From contig JBNAIG010000018.1 in assembly GCA_050031985.1 (NCBI GenBank), forward strand, positions 48,113 through 112,112: 64,000 nt of DNA. Reading direction: 5' to 3'. The notes under the pieces were generated by a model. It ran no database searches, was not told where the DNA came from, and saw nothing but the letters and a program-made list of their open reading frames with translations. Origin of the DNA: SZUA-368 sp028533045 (lineage in GTDB: Bacteria; Spirochaetota; Spirochaetia; DSM-2461). The position numbers and the translations under genes were made by a program. This document shows, piece by piece, positions 33,805 through 42,037 of the stretch (within the stretch, counting starts at the first letter, position 1; every line of letters begins with the position of its first letter).

Positions 33805-34467
33805 TCAGTTTCGTTTTTCCAAAGGCAGCGGCAAAAAAAGGTTCCTCTTTTCGCTTATTTTGAGCCACTCCCCCCGGGCCTTTTCCGGAAGGTCTGAGGC
33901 ATATTCCAGGATCGATTCGGCGCAGCTTTCCGCATTGGCGGTGGAGGAAATAAATCCTGCCGTTTGGAGTCTCTCCAACCGCTCACGCATAATGCCGTCG
34001 GCCAGTTCCCGGAAAAATTCTCCCATGCCCCTGTCCATTCCGCTTTCACTTTTGGAGTGATGGGGGCGGATAAAAAAGAGGGAGGAAGAGTTCTTTTTCT
34101 TTAAGGTATTAATGAGCTGATTGGTGAGGTAGAGGAAGCCTTTAATCTCCCGGTCTACCGTATCGTCCAGGTCTGCCAGGGAGAGGTCTGTAAAGGGGGC
34201 CGTTTCCCTGTTGCTGTTGTCTATTATGTACGCCCTGTCCGGGATGCCCCACAATCTGACGGTTTCCTGAATAACCGTTTTGGCAGAAAAAAGGGACGAC
34301 CTATTCCAGGGGACAACAAGCAGGTTCTCCCGGGATGATTCTCCCGAACCGGACTCTTTGCTGCTGTTTACAGGAGCGGCCACGCGGTTCCCCCGGGCCA
34401 ACTCTTTCTCTACTATTTTTCTGCCGAGCAGGGTTTCACTCCCTGCAATCAACACCACCTCGCTCAT
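33805..34467 (-). CDS. SDR-like NAD(P)-binding protein, probably catalytically altered
   Basis: 220 residues that start like a short-chain dehydrogenase (VVLIAGSETLLGRKIVEKEL) with an LVVPWNRSSLFSAKTVIQET stretch where SDRs have their second strand. The glycine motif is imperfect (GSETLLGRK), and I see no YxxxK catalytic pair, so it may only bind a cofactor or be non-enzymatic. It is the first gene of a pair with the symporter. Confidence 0.55.
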   Translation of the reverse strand: MSEVVLIAGSETLLGRKIVEKELARGNRVAAPVNSSKESGSGESSRENLLVVPWNRSSLFSAKTVIQETVRLWGIPDRAYIIDNSNRETAPFTDLSLADLDDTVDREIKGFLYLTNQLINTLKKKNSSSLFFIRPHHSKSESGMDRGMGEFFRELADGIMRERLERLQTAGFISSTANAESCAESILEYASDLPEKARGEWLKISEKRNLFLPLPLEKRN

Positions 34468-34541
34468 GGGTTAGAGCATAGCACAGGAAGGGAGAAATAA
34501 ACAGCCCCTTGGCCGCATCTGGCACAGGGGGAGAGGGGGTA

Positions 34542-34943
34542 CTACTTTCGGCAGTCCCCACAGATTCCCCAGACGTAAACATGGCTTGATTCTCTCCGGA
34601 AGCCTTCCGGAAGAGTTCCCATATCTGCACTACTTAAGGGAAAGTCAAAAACCTTACCGCAGCGGCGGCATTTGCAGTGACCATGGTCGCTTGTATCTCC
34701 GTCAAAACGAACCTCATCCCCGTCGATTGTAAGGGCCAGGGCAAGTTGTTTTTCCGAGAATAGCTTTAAGGTATTGTAGAGGGTCGTTTTGGAAAGACTG
34801 GGCATTTCCGGGTGTAGGCTGGAGTAGATCATCTCCACGGTCGGGTGGTTTTTATGAGAACTGAGATACTGATAAACAGCTAATCTTTGTTGAGTAGCGC
34901 GAATCCCTTTCTCTTCAAGAATCTTTTTTGTTTCCACCATCAT
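34542..34943 (-). CDS. perR: Fur-family regulator, PerR-like
   Basis: 133 residues: winged helix (GIRATQQRLAVYQYLSSHKN, SLSKTTLYNTLKLFSEKQLA), then the metal domain with HGHCKCRRCGKVFDF and a final CGDC pair forming a structural zinc site. The small size and the Per-box at the nearby rubrerythrin gene point to PerR (peroxide) rather than iron-Fur. It lies 46 bp after the rubrerythrin stop, in the same direction. The ATG pair at 34943/34940 has no classical ribosome-binding site; a G/C-rich hairpin sits just upstream. Confidence 0.82.
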   Translation of the reverse strand: MMVETKKILEEKGIRATQQRLAVYQYLSSHKNHPTVEMIYSSLHPEMPSLSKTTLYNTLKLFSEKQLALALTIDGDEVRFDGDTSDHGHCKCRRCGKVFDFPLSSADMGTLPEGFRRESSHVYVWGICGDCRK

Positions 34944-34950
34944 AATTGCC

Positions 34951-34974
34951 GGGGGAATCGAATAGGATTCCCCC
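34951..34974 (-). promoter_or_regulatory. Hairpin between rubrerythrin and perR, abutting the perR start
   Basis: GGGGGAATC (34951-34959) and GATTCCCCC (34966-34974) are perfect 9 bp arms. In the minus-strand mRNA the stem ends about eight bases before the perR ATG, where a ribosome-binding site should be, and no U-tract follows. It may reduce perR translation relative to rubrerythrin. Confidence 0.6.
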
Positions 34975-34989
34975 GATCCTCCTTATATA

Positions 34990-35535
34990 TTAGGCAAAGT
35001 ATCGCTTAAGGAGTCCCAGAAAGGCAGAACCGTGGCGGGCTTCATCCTTACACATCTCATGTACTGTATCATGAATGGCATCGTAACCCAACTCCTTGGC
35101 TCTTTTAGCAATGTGAAGTTTTCCTTCCGTAGCGCCCCTTTCGGCTTCTACTCGAAGTTCCAGGTTCTTCTTGGTATCGGCATGGACCACTTCTCCCAGC
35201 AGCTCGGCAAATTTGGCAGCATGCTCTGCTTCCTCAAAGGCTATTCTTTTGTATGCTTCGGCTACTTCGGGGTATCCTTCTCTGTCGGCCTGTCTACTCA
35301 TGGCAAGGTACATTCCTACTTCGGTACATTCGCCCATGAAATTTTCTCTAAGTCCCTGTACGACTTCTTTGTCCAGTCCCTGAGCTACTCCTATTTTGTG
35401 AGCGTCAGCCCAGACAATACCGTCGATTCCCTGAGACTTATCGAATTTCTCTTTAGGAGCGTTACACTGAGGACACTTCTCCGGAGCTTCGGGACCTTCA
35501 TAGACATAACCGCAAACAGAACAAACCCATTTCAT
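34990..35535 (-). CDS. Reverse rubrerythrin (N-terminal rubredoxin, C-terminal diiron domain)
   Basis: 181 residues. The rubredoxin-type Fe site comes first (C5, C8, C21, C24 in MKWVCSVCGYVYEG and CPQC), then a ferritin-like diiron domain with an ECTEVGMYLAMSRQADREGY, FEEAEHAAKF and CKDEARHGSAFLGLL Glu/His ligand set. This order is the reverse rubrerythrin layout known from anaerobes, an NAD(P)H peroxidase/oxygen scavenger. The frame opens 33 codons earlier, but AAGGAG before the ATG at 35535 fixes the start. Two Per-box-like sites lie upstream. Confidence 0.92.
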   Translation of the reverse strand: MKWVCSVCGYVYEGPEAPEKCPQCNAPKEKFDKSQGIDGIVWADAHKIGVAQGLDKEVVQGLRENFMGECTEVGMYLAMSRQADREGYPEVAEAYKRIAFEEAEHAAKFAELLGEVVHADTKKNLELRVEAERGATEGKLHIAKRAKELGYDAIHDTVHEMCKDEARHGSAFLGLLKRYFA

Positions 35536-35576
35536 AATTGTTTTCTCCTTAAAATTGAATACTTGATTTGTATAAA

Positions 35577-35608
35577 TTGTAATGATTACAAAGTTATAAC
35601 GATTGCAA
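35577..35608. promoter_or_regulatory. Tandem Per-box-like operators over the rubrerythrin promoter
   Basis: TTGTAAT-G-ATTACAA (35577-35591) is a perfect 7-1-7 palindrome of Per/Fur-box type. A weaker second copy, TTATAAC-G-ATTGCAA, follows at 35594-35608. A possible minus-strand promoter, TTGACT (35619-35614), 17 bp, TAACTT (35596-35591), lies across them. PerR encoded next to the gene is the obvious ligand. Confidence 0.8.
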
Positions 35609-35681
35609 ATAATAGTCAATAGTCTAAAAAACATGAAAATATAATGAAAAAATGATATTTGTCTTGCTATAATGGGGGGGT

Positions 35682-37097
35682 ATGAAAAAATCTTTACTTA
35701 TTTTTTTTGTTTCTCTTTGTTGCGTTCTTTTTCTGGTGGGTGAGGATGTTCTTTTTAATCCTGAAAAAATCCTTTTATTGAAAGAAGATAGGTCAGATTT
35801 TTTCGGTCCTGGAGAATCGGTCAGTCTCGAAAATACCGGTTTTTCGGAAGTGACCCTTCATATCCTCTCTTCACGGCCCGAGCTCAAAGTCAGCCGGCCT
35901 CAGATCACATTGGCTCCCGGGGAGACGTCTTCTTTTGATGTGAGTTACGATGGCGAAATTCCTCCCGAAGGAGAAAGAATCTTTTCTTTAGTACTACTGG
36001 CGAAAGGAGGCACGGCTCCCAGCCGTTATATGATTTACTCTCCCCGTGACTATTCCGTAGCCCGGGAATCTAAGGAAGATGAGGATATTAGTCTCGTCTA
36101 TTACTACTCCCCTAATTGCAAGGATTGCCGGGATTTTCTGGATAGGGAGATCCCCCGTTTAGAGGAAAAAGTCGGCCTTTCTCTGGGGCTTGAAGGGGTT
36201 AATATCTATGAGGAAGAGGGGATGGAACGCCTGAAATCCCGCTTAGTCGAAGAGGGTGTACAAAGTGATGTCTTGCCCGTTTTGGATACGGGAGAGGTGC
36301 TTCTCATCGGAGATGAGATGATCCGGCAATCTCTCGAAGATGTTTTGACCGGTAAATATGTTGAGGCTGATTCTGCCCCGGGATCTGAAGGGCGGGCACC
36401 TCTCTGGATACTGGTGGCCGGTGCGGGGCTTCTGGACGGGATTAATCCCTGTGCCTTTAGTACGCTTATCTTCCTTCTCGCCTACCTGGGGTTACGAAAG
36501 CGGGACCGCCGGGAAATCCTTTTTGTGGGGATATTCTTTAGTCTGACCGTATTCCTTACTTATACCGCCGTGGGAGCGGGGGCCTTCCTCTTTCTCCGTC
36601 AGTCCATGAGTTATGTGTGGATTGGGCCGATTTTGCGTTGGGGCGGTGCGGGCGTTTTAACGGTTCTGGGTGCCCTGAGTTTGCGAGACTGGTACAGGGT
36701 AAGAACAGGCCGGGCCAGGGAGATGACTTTGCAGCTTTCGGATAAGGTAAAAAAGGCCGTTCATAAGTCTGTCCGGGAAGGTGTTCGTTCGACCGTTCCC
36801 CTTATGGGAGCCTGTGTGATGGGGTTTATGGTTACCGTTTATGAGTTGGGCTGTACGGGGCAGATCTACCTTCCCACCCTCTACTTGATGATTCGCCAGG
36901 GAGAGGGGAGGGGGCTTCTTCTACTCATCCTTTACAATCTGGCCTTTATCGTACCGTTGGTTCTTGTGTTTTTTCTGGCCTATCGAGGGATGACTTCGGA
37001 GAAATTAAGTCGATGGTTTCAGGACCGATTGGGGTTGGTTAAGATTGTCACGGCCCTCTTTTTCTGGATAGCCGCTCTTCTAATTATTTTCCTCTAA
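35682..37097 (+). CDS. Ig-like / thioredoxin-like / CcdA-type membrane fusion (thiol redox)
   Basis: 471 residues. A signal peptide is followed by a DUF1573/Ig-like domain (about 25-115), a thioredoxin-like domain with a CxxC (NCKDCRDF at about 145-152), and a CcdA/DsbD-type membrane half of six to seven helices with GINPCAFSTL and a second Cys in YELGCTGQIY. It would pass electrons from the cytoplasmic side to a periplasmic disulfide partner. The domain order is reversed from DsbD, whose thioredoxin is C-terminal. Its C-terminus overlaps the converging thioredoxin-like lipoprotein by 14 bp. Confidence 0.82.
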   Translation: MKKSLLIFFVSLCCVLFLVGEDVLFNPEKILLLKEDRSDFFGPGESVSLENTGFSEVTLHILSSRPELKVSRPQITLAPGETSSFDVSYDGEIPPEGERIFSLVLLAKGGTAPSRYMIYSPRDYSVARESKEDEDISLVYYYSPNCKDCRDFLDREIPRLEEKVGLSLGLEGVNIYEEEGMERLKSRLVEEGVQSDVLPVLDTGEVLLIGDEMIRQSLEDVLTGKYVEADSAPGSEGRAPLWILVAGAGLLDGINPCAFSTLIFLLAYLGLRKRDRREILFVGIFFSLTVFLTYTAVGAGAFLFLRQSMSYVWIGPILRWGGAGVLTVLGALSLRDWYRVRTGRAREMTLQLSDKVKKAVHKSVREGVRSTVPLMGACVMGFMVTVYELGCTGQIYLPTLYLMIRQGEGRGLLLLILYNLAFIVPLVLVFFLAYRGMTSEKLSRWFQDRLGLVKIVTALFFWIAALLIIFL

Positions 37098-37455
37098 CTT
37101 CGGCTACCCGTGTTTTCAGGGCCTCTTCAATATCGTCATAGCCTACATAATACTCCTCTCCTATGAAAAGGAGAGGAAGGGCATAGGAGATATCCGGGAG
37201 ATTTCGCTCTTCCATCATGGTCATGAGAAGTTCGGTCGATTCCGAATCGGCATAGGCCATATTCCAGCCCCTCCCTTCATACTCTCCCGAAGCGCTTAAT
37301 ACAATCACCAATCCGTTCAGGCTTTCCGCCCGGTCGTAGCTTTCACAGCCGGGGCAGGTCTCCATAAAGAAAAATCCCATGGGTTGGGCCGGAGCTTTCT
37401 CGCAGGCTGTAATGGTGAGGATAAGCAGGAGGATGGGAAGAAGCTTTCTTGTCAC
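37084..37455 (-). CDS. Thioredoxin-like lipoprotein with CPGC motif
   Basis: 123 residues beginning with a lipobox (LTITAC) and carrying FFFMETCPGCESYDRAE right after the tether, a thioredoxin/glutaredoxin-like CxxC, followed by a short fold (LPLLFIGEEYYVGYDDIEEA resembles the glutaredoxin region with the cis-Pro before the last strand). The start is a GTG overlapping the previous stop by four bases. It may receive electrons from the CcdA-type protein encoded convergently next to it. Confidence 0.68.
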   Translation of the reverse strand: MTRKLLPILLLILTITACEKAPAQPMGFFFMETCPGCESYDRAESLNGLVIVLSASGEYEGRGWNMAYADSESTELLMTMMEERNLPDISYALPLLFIGEEYYVGYDDIEEALKTRVAEVRGK

Positions 37456-37754
37456 GACAATTTCCTTTTCTGGATGAGGAAGAGAAGAAATCCTATGCTC
37501 ATAAAGAGCAGGGGCAGAATAGTCAAAGTCACAGGAAGAAGGGGAAAATTGCCCGTGTAGCCCCAGTCGGGGTTGAGAACTTCCAGTTCAAAGAGAATGG
37601 AGTAGATTAGTTCCAGGTAGCGGACGAGGGTGCCCACAATGATGAAGAGCCAGGCGGCCTGCCTTGTTTTGGCCCAGGCCAGAATAGCCAGAAAGGCCAG
37701 GAGGAAGCCAAAAAAGAGCTTGAGCGAAATAAAAATCAGCGTTCCCGTTGCCAT
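37452..37754 (-). CDS. Small membrane protein (100 aa)
   Basis: I do not recognise it. It has three hydrophobic segments (about 5-27, 33-55 and 72-93) and a positively charged C-terminus, so it is an integral membrane protein. It overlaps the thioredoxin-like lipoprotein gene by four bases and follows the aminotransferase-like gene after 11 bp, so the three probably form one transcript. A small electron-transfer or assembly partner is possible. Confidence 0.65.
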   Translation of the reverse strand: MATGTLIFISLKLFFGFLLAFLAILAWAKTRQAAWLFIIVGTLVRYLELIYSILFELEVLNPDWGYTGNFPLLPVTLTILPLLFMSIGFLLFLIQKRKLS

Positions 37755-37765
37755 AAATCTTCTCC

Positions 37766-38491
37766 TTATTTTGAACTGAATAGCTTATCCAGAGCTTTAA
37801 GCTCGTAGGCCGAAAGCTCCACCGGTAGATAGAGGGGTAGTTCCGGGCGGGCGGGAATGAGAACTTTCTGTTCCAGAGCCGCCTGTACGATCTCTTGGTA
37901 GTCTCCCTTTCCTATATAGCTCAGGCAAGGGCCCTTTCTTTCCCAATCTTTGTATTTGTCGAAGCTTTCCCACAGGGAAAAGTCCTTACGCTCCTTAAAG
38001 AGAGTAAAGTCGTGGAAGTTACGAATAATTCCTTCCAGAAGTACTGGCGAGATGGTATCTCCCGGGGGAAGTTCTTCCGTAGAGAGAATTATGACCGTCT
38101 GATCCAGACCGGGAAGCATAGGTTTAACAATAAGCCGGTCTTCCCGGGGAATAAAGGGGATCCACAGGGAGAAAGTGTCGTAAGACGTTCCCAAAGCCGC
38201 CCGGGCCCGCTCTTCATTGGCAAAAATCGCTATAAAGGGGTGTTTGGGAAAGAGTTTTCCCAGTTGTTTCTCCAGGCGGGCCGAATAGATAGAGGGATAG
38301 GCCGCCCAGATTCCCTTTTCCAGACTATTCTTTAGAGGAAGCATAGTTTTCCCCGGTTTGTGTCCCATTAGGGCCCGTCCTCCGTCAAGGTAGAGGTCCA
38401 GGTAGCGGTTTCCCTTGTAATCGTATAGATGATAGTCCCGGCAGCGCTTTATAGGCGGCAGGCCGGAGGGTAGGTTATTGCCATTCGTCAT
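37766..38491 (-). CDS. Truncated/degenerate class III aminotransferase-like protein
   Basis: 241 residues. The N-terminus (RDYHLYDYKGNRYLDLYLDG, GGRALMGHKPGK) looks like the opening of class III PLP aminotransferases such as glutamate-1-semialdehyde aminotransferase. The usual body is missing: I see no PLP-binding Lys region and the total is about half the usual 420-450 residues. It is unlikely to be an active aminotransferase. It overlaps the helicase gene by 17 bp. Confidence 0.6.
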   Translation of the reverse strand: MTNGNNLPSGLPPIKRCRDYHLYDYKGNRYLDLYLDGGRALMGHKPGKTMLPLKNSLEKGIWAAYPSIYSARLEKQLGKLFPKHPFIAIFANEERARAALGTSYDTFSLWIPFIPREDRLIVKPMLPGLDQTVIILSTEELPPGDTISPVLLEGIIRNFHDFTLFKERKDFSLWESFDKYKDWERKGPCLSYIGKGDYQEIVQAALEQKVLIPARPELPLYLPVELSAYELKALDKLFSSK

Positions 38492-40673
38492 GGGCCAGTT
38501 TCTCCAGTTTGTGGGAGCAGAATTCCGGCATCAGTACGGCGGTCTTGCCCGACTCGAACTGTACATTAATTACCAGATGTCCCCCGTTTTGTATTACATT
38601 AAATACCACGCCGTTTCCGTAATCGTCATGGTAAACCCGGGTTCCTACGGAATAGCCGCCCAGGACTTTGCCTCCCCCTTGGGGAATGTCCAGTTTTCCC
38701 GCTTCTGGGTAGGACACATCCTGGCTTTCGTTCCAGGGATCCTGTTCTTTAGAAGAAGAGGATCCTCCGAAATCATCGTAAGGGGCGGATTCGCTAATAT
38801 GTTCGGCGGGGAGTTCGTTCAGGAAGCGGGAGGGCCAGCTCTCTTCCAGCCGTCCGTATCGGGGGCGGAAGCGGCAGCTTGTCATGTAGAGCTCCTTCAT
38901 CGCCCGGGTAACGGCTACATAAAAGAGACGCCGCTCTTCCTCCGTATCCTCTTCGTTCTCATAAATATCGCCGCCCCCCCGGGGAAAGAGTCCTTCCTCC
39001 ATGCCGGTGATGATCACCCGTTCAAATTCGAGCCCCTTCGTGTTGTGCATGGTTATGAGAGTGACACCCTGTACATGTTCCGTCTCGTCGTGGGAGGGAG
39101 GATTGAGGCCCTGTTCTTCCATAAAGCGGACCAGTTCCTCCGTGGTGCCTCGATATTCGGAGGCGCTGTTAATAAGTTCGTGAATATTGTCTTCCCGGGT
39201 GGTCCCTTCCGCCCTGTCCCGGCCGCGGTAGTGTTCCATAAGGGAAAAGCGGTCCAGAAACTGGCGGATATAATAGGCCAGGGAGTCCTTTTCGTCGTCC
39301 CAGAGGGGGCGGGCGTAGGCGGCGGTGAATTCTTCCAGACTCTTCTTTGCCTTGCCCCGCTGATGGGGAAGGGAGAGCTTTATTGCTTCCAGAACATCGT
39401 CCGTATCATCCAGAAAAGGATCTATTTTGGAAATAGCCCCGGCCCCAACCCCGCGGGTCGGTTTGTTGATGATGCGCCGCATGGCCACTTCATCGGCATT
39501 GTTAAGAAGGAGACTCAGATAGGCCAGGCAGTCCTTAACCTCTTCCCGTTCATAGAAACTGAGGTTTCCCACAAGGCGGTAGGGGATATTGTTTTTTCTA
39601 AAGCAGTCTTCAAAGCTCTTTGACTGGGCGTTGGTACGGTAGAGAATGGCCGTTTCTTCGTAGCGTTTATCCTTAAGCAGGTCTGTTACGTAGGCCGTCT
39701 CTTCCCGCTGGTCGGAAAAATAGAGGACCCGGGGTTTCTCTCCGTCTCCCTTTTGGGTCCAGAGCGTCTTGCCCAGCCGTCCCTGATTGTTGTTTACCAC
39801 AGCCGAAGCGGCGGCCAGAATATGGCCGGTGGAACGATAGTTCTCCTCAAGGCGAATCACTTTTGTATCGGGGAAGCGCTTTTCAAAGCTGAGGATGTTC
39901 TCTACCCGGGCTCCCCTAAAGCGGTAAATAGACTGGTCGTCGTCGCCCACCACGCAGAGCCGGTTCTCCGGTCCTACCAACTGCTCCAGGAGCATATCCT
40001 GGGCCCGGTTGGTATCCTGATATTCGTCTACCAGGATAGCCCGGAAACGCTGCCGTATCCGCTTCCGAACTTCATCATGTTCTTTGAGAAGGCGTACGGG
40101 CAGGGATATGAGGTCGCCAAAGTCGGCATTGCCCACCCGGCGGAGTTTTTCTTCGTATTTGGCGTAGTATTCGGGAAATCGGGGATCGTTGGAGACCTCC
40201 TTGAGATTGTCCGAAGGGCTCAGGCATTCGTCCTTGGCCTTTGAAATGAGGGAGGCATATACCTTGAGTTCATTACGGGGCTGGTCGGGATAAATGGTGC
40301 GGAGAAGCTCTACGGCGTCCTTGTCGTCATAGATCACAAAACTCGGCTTGAGGCCCATCAGCTCCGCATTCAGCCTAAGCAGCCAGGCCCCAAAGGAGTG
40401 GAAGGTTTTAATCATGACCCGGGAAGAACCGGGGGCCATTTTCTCCACCCTCTCCTTCATCTCCGCTGCGGCTTTATTGGTAAAGGTCACCGCCAGAATA
40501 GAGGCGGGGTGAATCTGCTCGGCACCGATGAGGTAGGCAATGCGGGTGGTGATAACCCGGGTTTTGCCCGAACCGGCCCCGGCCAGAATTAACAGGGGGT
40601 CTTTCCCGTGGAGGACCGACTCCTTTTGCGGTTCATTTAGAAGATCCAGCTGTTTACTAAGGAGAGGATGCAT
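38475..40673 (-). CDS. UvrD/PcrA/Rep-family DNA helicase
   Basis: 732 residues, superfamily 1 3'-5' helicase. Motifs visible: Q-motif region LNEPQKESVLHGKDPLLIL, Walker A AGAGSGKTRVITTRIAYLIG, DEYQDTNRAQ (motif II), VGDDDQSIYRFRGA (motif III), RLEENYRST (IV), VTLITMHNTKGLEFERVII (V) and EERRLFYVAVTRAM (VI). The C-terminal GYSVGTRVYHDDYGNGVVFN is a Tudor-like extension typical of PcrA/UvrD. It works in excision repair and removing blocks from replication. Its ATG overlaps the RimO stop (TAATG). Confidence 0.94.
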   Translation of the reverse strand: MHPLLSKQLDLLNEPQKESVLHGKDPLLILAGAGSGKTRVITTRIAYLIGAEQIHPASILAVTFTNKAAAEMKERVEKMAPGSSRVMIKTFHSFGAWLLRLNAELMGLKPSFVIYDDKDAVELLRTIYPDQPRNELKVYASLISKAKDECLSPSDNLKEVSNDPRFPEYYAKYEEKLRRVGNADFGDLISLPVRLLKEHDEVRKRIRQRFRAILVDEYQDTNRAQDMLLEQLVGPENRLCVVGDDDQSIYRFRGARVENILSFEKRFPDTKVIRLEENYRSTGHILAAASAVVNNNQGRLGKTLWTQKGDGEKPRVLYFSDQREETAYVTDLLKDKRYEETAILYRTNAQSKSFEDCFRKNNIPYRLVGNLSFYEREEVKDCLAYLSLLLNNADEVAMRRIINKPTRGVGAGAISKIDPFLDDTDDVLEAIKLSLPHQRGKAKKSLEEFTAAYARPLWDDEKDSLAYYIRQFLDRFSLMEHYRGRDRAEGTTREDNIHELINSASEYRGTTEELVRFMEEQGLNPPSHDETEHVQGVTLITMHNTKGLEFERVIITGMEEGLFPRGGGDIYENEEDTEEERRLFYVAVTRAMKELYMTSCRFRPRYGRLEESWPSRFLNELPAEHISESAPYDDFGGSSSSKEQDPWNESQDVSYPEAGKLDIPQGGGKVLGGYSVGTRVYHDDYGNGVVFNVIQNGGHLVINVQFESGKTAVLMPEFCSHKLEKLAHDEWQ

Positions 40674-42037
40674 TAGGCTTCCCCTTCTTCCAGCGCAACT
40701 GCCTCCAGGTCAAAGCCGTTGGCCTTGATAATGCGGGCCCGAATGTGGTCGCCCGTTTTTAAATTTTCCCCGTGGAGAACGGTAAGCCCGTCAATTTCCG
40801 GGGCCTGGCCTACGGAGCGGCTCAGAAAGAGGTCTTCCTCGGGGATTTCTTCTTCCACAAGGAGGGTCACTTCCTGTTCTATCCAGCGGGAGAGACGTTT
40901 TTCCGAGAGGGGAACCTGCTTCTCCTCCAGAATATTTTTGCGCTTTTCCCCTTTCGCTCTGGTGCGTCGGGCGGAGAAGGTGTGGCTCTCTTTGTAGGCG
41001 GGGGTGTCCTCTTCGGGAGAGAAGGAGAATACGCCCAGCCAGTCCAGTTCGGCCTTTTCCTGAAAATCAAGAAGTTCATTAAAGGCTGATTTGTCTTCGC
41101 CGGGGAAGCCGGTCATAAAGGTGGACCGAATCGTGCAATGGGGGAGTTCGGCCCTGATTTTTTCTATCAGTTCCAGGTAGATCTTACTGTTTCCTCTTCG
41201 TCCCATTCCGCGTAGAACCTTCTCCGAGGCGTGCTGGAAGGGGATGTCAAAGTAGGGAATGATCCGGGGATCTTCCTTCATAAGAGGGAGAATCTCAAAT
41301 GGGAAGTGGTCCGGGTGAATATAGAGAAGGCGAATCCAGAAGTCTCCCTCCAGTTTGCTTATCTCTTTTAGAAGAACAGCCAGGTTGTCACCCCACTCTT
41401 CACCCCAATTGGCCAAGTCCTGGGTCACCAGATTGAATTCAAAAATCCCCTTGGATAGGAGGTCTTTAAGTTCATTGATGATCTCTTCGGAAGGCCGGCT
41501 GACTACAGGTCCCCGAATAAGGGGGATGGCACAGAAGCGGCAGTTGTTATTGCAGCCTTCGGCGATTTTAACATAGGCCGAGCCCTTGAATGAGAAGAGG
41601 TCCTTTCGCAAAGGAAAGCTGCTGTTACCCACCGGCTTCAGGAGTCGGTCTCCGGGAATATTTTCCAAAAAGTCCGGCACCTGTTCGGGGATCTTGTTTC
41701 CAAATACGGCGGTGAGTTCGGGGATCTGGTCGCGCAGCTCTTTGCCATAGCGCTGGGCCATACAGCCGGCGGCGATCACCTTTTTGCCGGGGTACTGTTG
41801 CAGGGTTCCCATTATGGTTTCCACCGCCTCTTTTTTGGCGCTTTCTATAAACCCGCAAGTGTTAATTATAATAAAGGAGGCCTTTTCCGGCTCGTGGCGA
41901 TAAAATTTCCATCCACGATCCAGAAGGGCGGATACCATAATCTCCGCGTCAACCTGGTTCTTGGAACAGCCCAGGTTTTCTATGTAAAAACTTCTAGTAG
42001 ACGTGGAGAAGGAGGAGTTCGTATTGTCCTGACTCAT
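40673..42037 (-). CDS. rimO: Ribosomal protein S12 methylthiotransferase RimO
   Basis: About 454 residues. Radical-SAM enzyme that adds a methylthio group to an Asp of ribosomal protein S12. The N-terminal UPF0004 domain (SFYIENLGCSKNQVDAEIMV), radical-SAM CNNNCRFC (C-x3-C-x2-C), and the C-terminal TRAM region are visible. The frame is open to 42085, but the conserved protein begins after MSQDN at 42037. No strong ribosome-binding site is visible. The start lies inside the upstream RodZ-like gene (44 bp overlap), suggesting coupling. Confidence 0.94.
   Translation of the reverse strand: MSQDNTNSSFSTSTRSFYIENLGCSKNQVDAEIMVSALLDRGWKFYRHEPEKASFIIINTCGFIESAKKEAVETIMGTLQQYPGKKVIAAGCMAQRYGKELRDQIPELTAVFGNKIPEQVPDFLENIPGDRLLKPVGNSSFPLRKDLFSFKGSAYVKIAEGCNNNCRFCAIPLIRGPVVSRPSEEIINELKDLLSKGIFEFNLVTQDLANWGEEWGDNLAVLLKEISKLEGDFWIRLLYIHPDHFPFEILPLMKEDPRIIPYFDIPFQHASEKVLRGMGRRGNSKIYLELIEKIRAELPHCTIRSTFMTGFPGEDKSAFNELLDFQEKAELDWLGVFSFSPEEDTPAYKESHTFSARRTRAKGEKRKNILEEKQVPLSEKRLSRWIEQEVTLLVEEEIPEEDLFLSRSVGQAPEIDGLTVLHGENLKTGDHIRARIIKANGFDLEAVALEEGEA

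Noticed and set aside
38478..39623. Long open frame on the plus strand, 381 codons
   Set aside because: Antisense to the UvrD-family helicase, which carries all seven helicase motifs.
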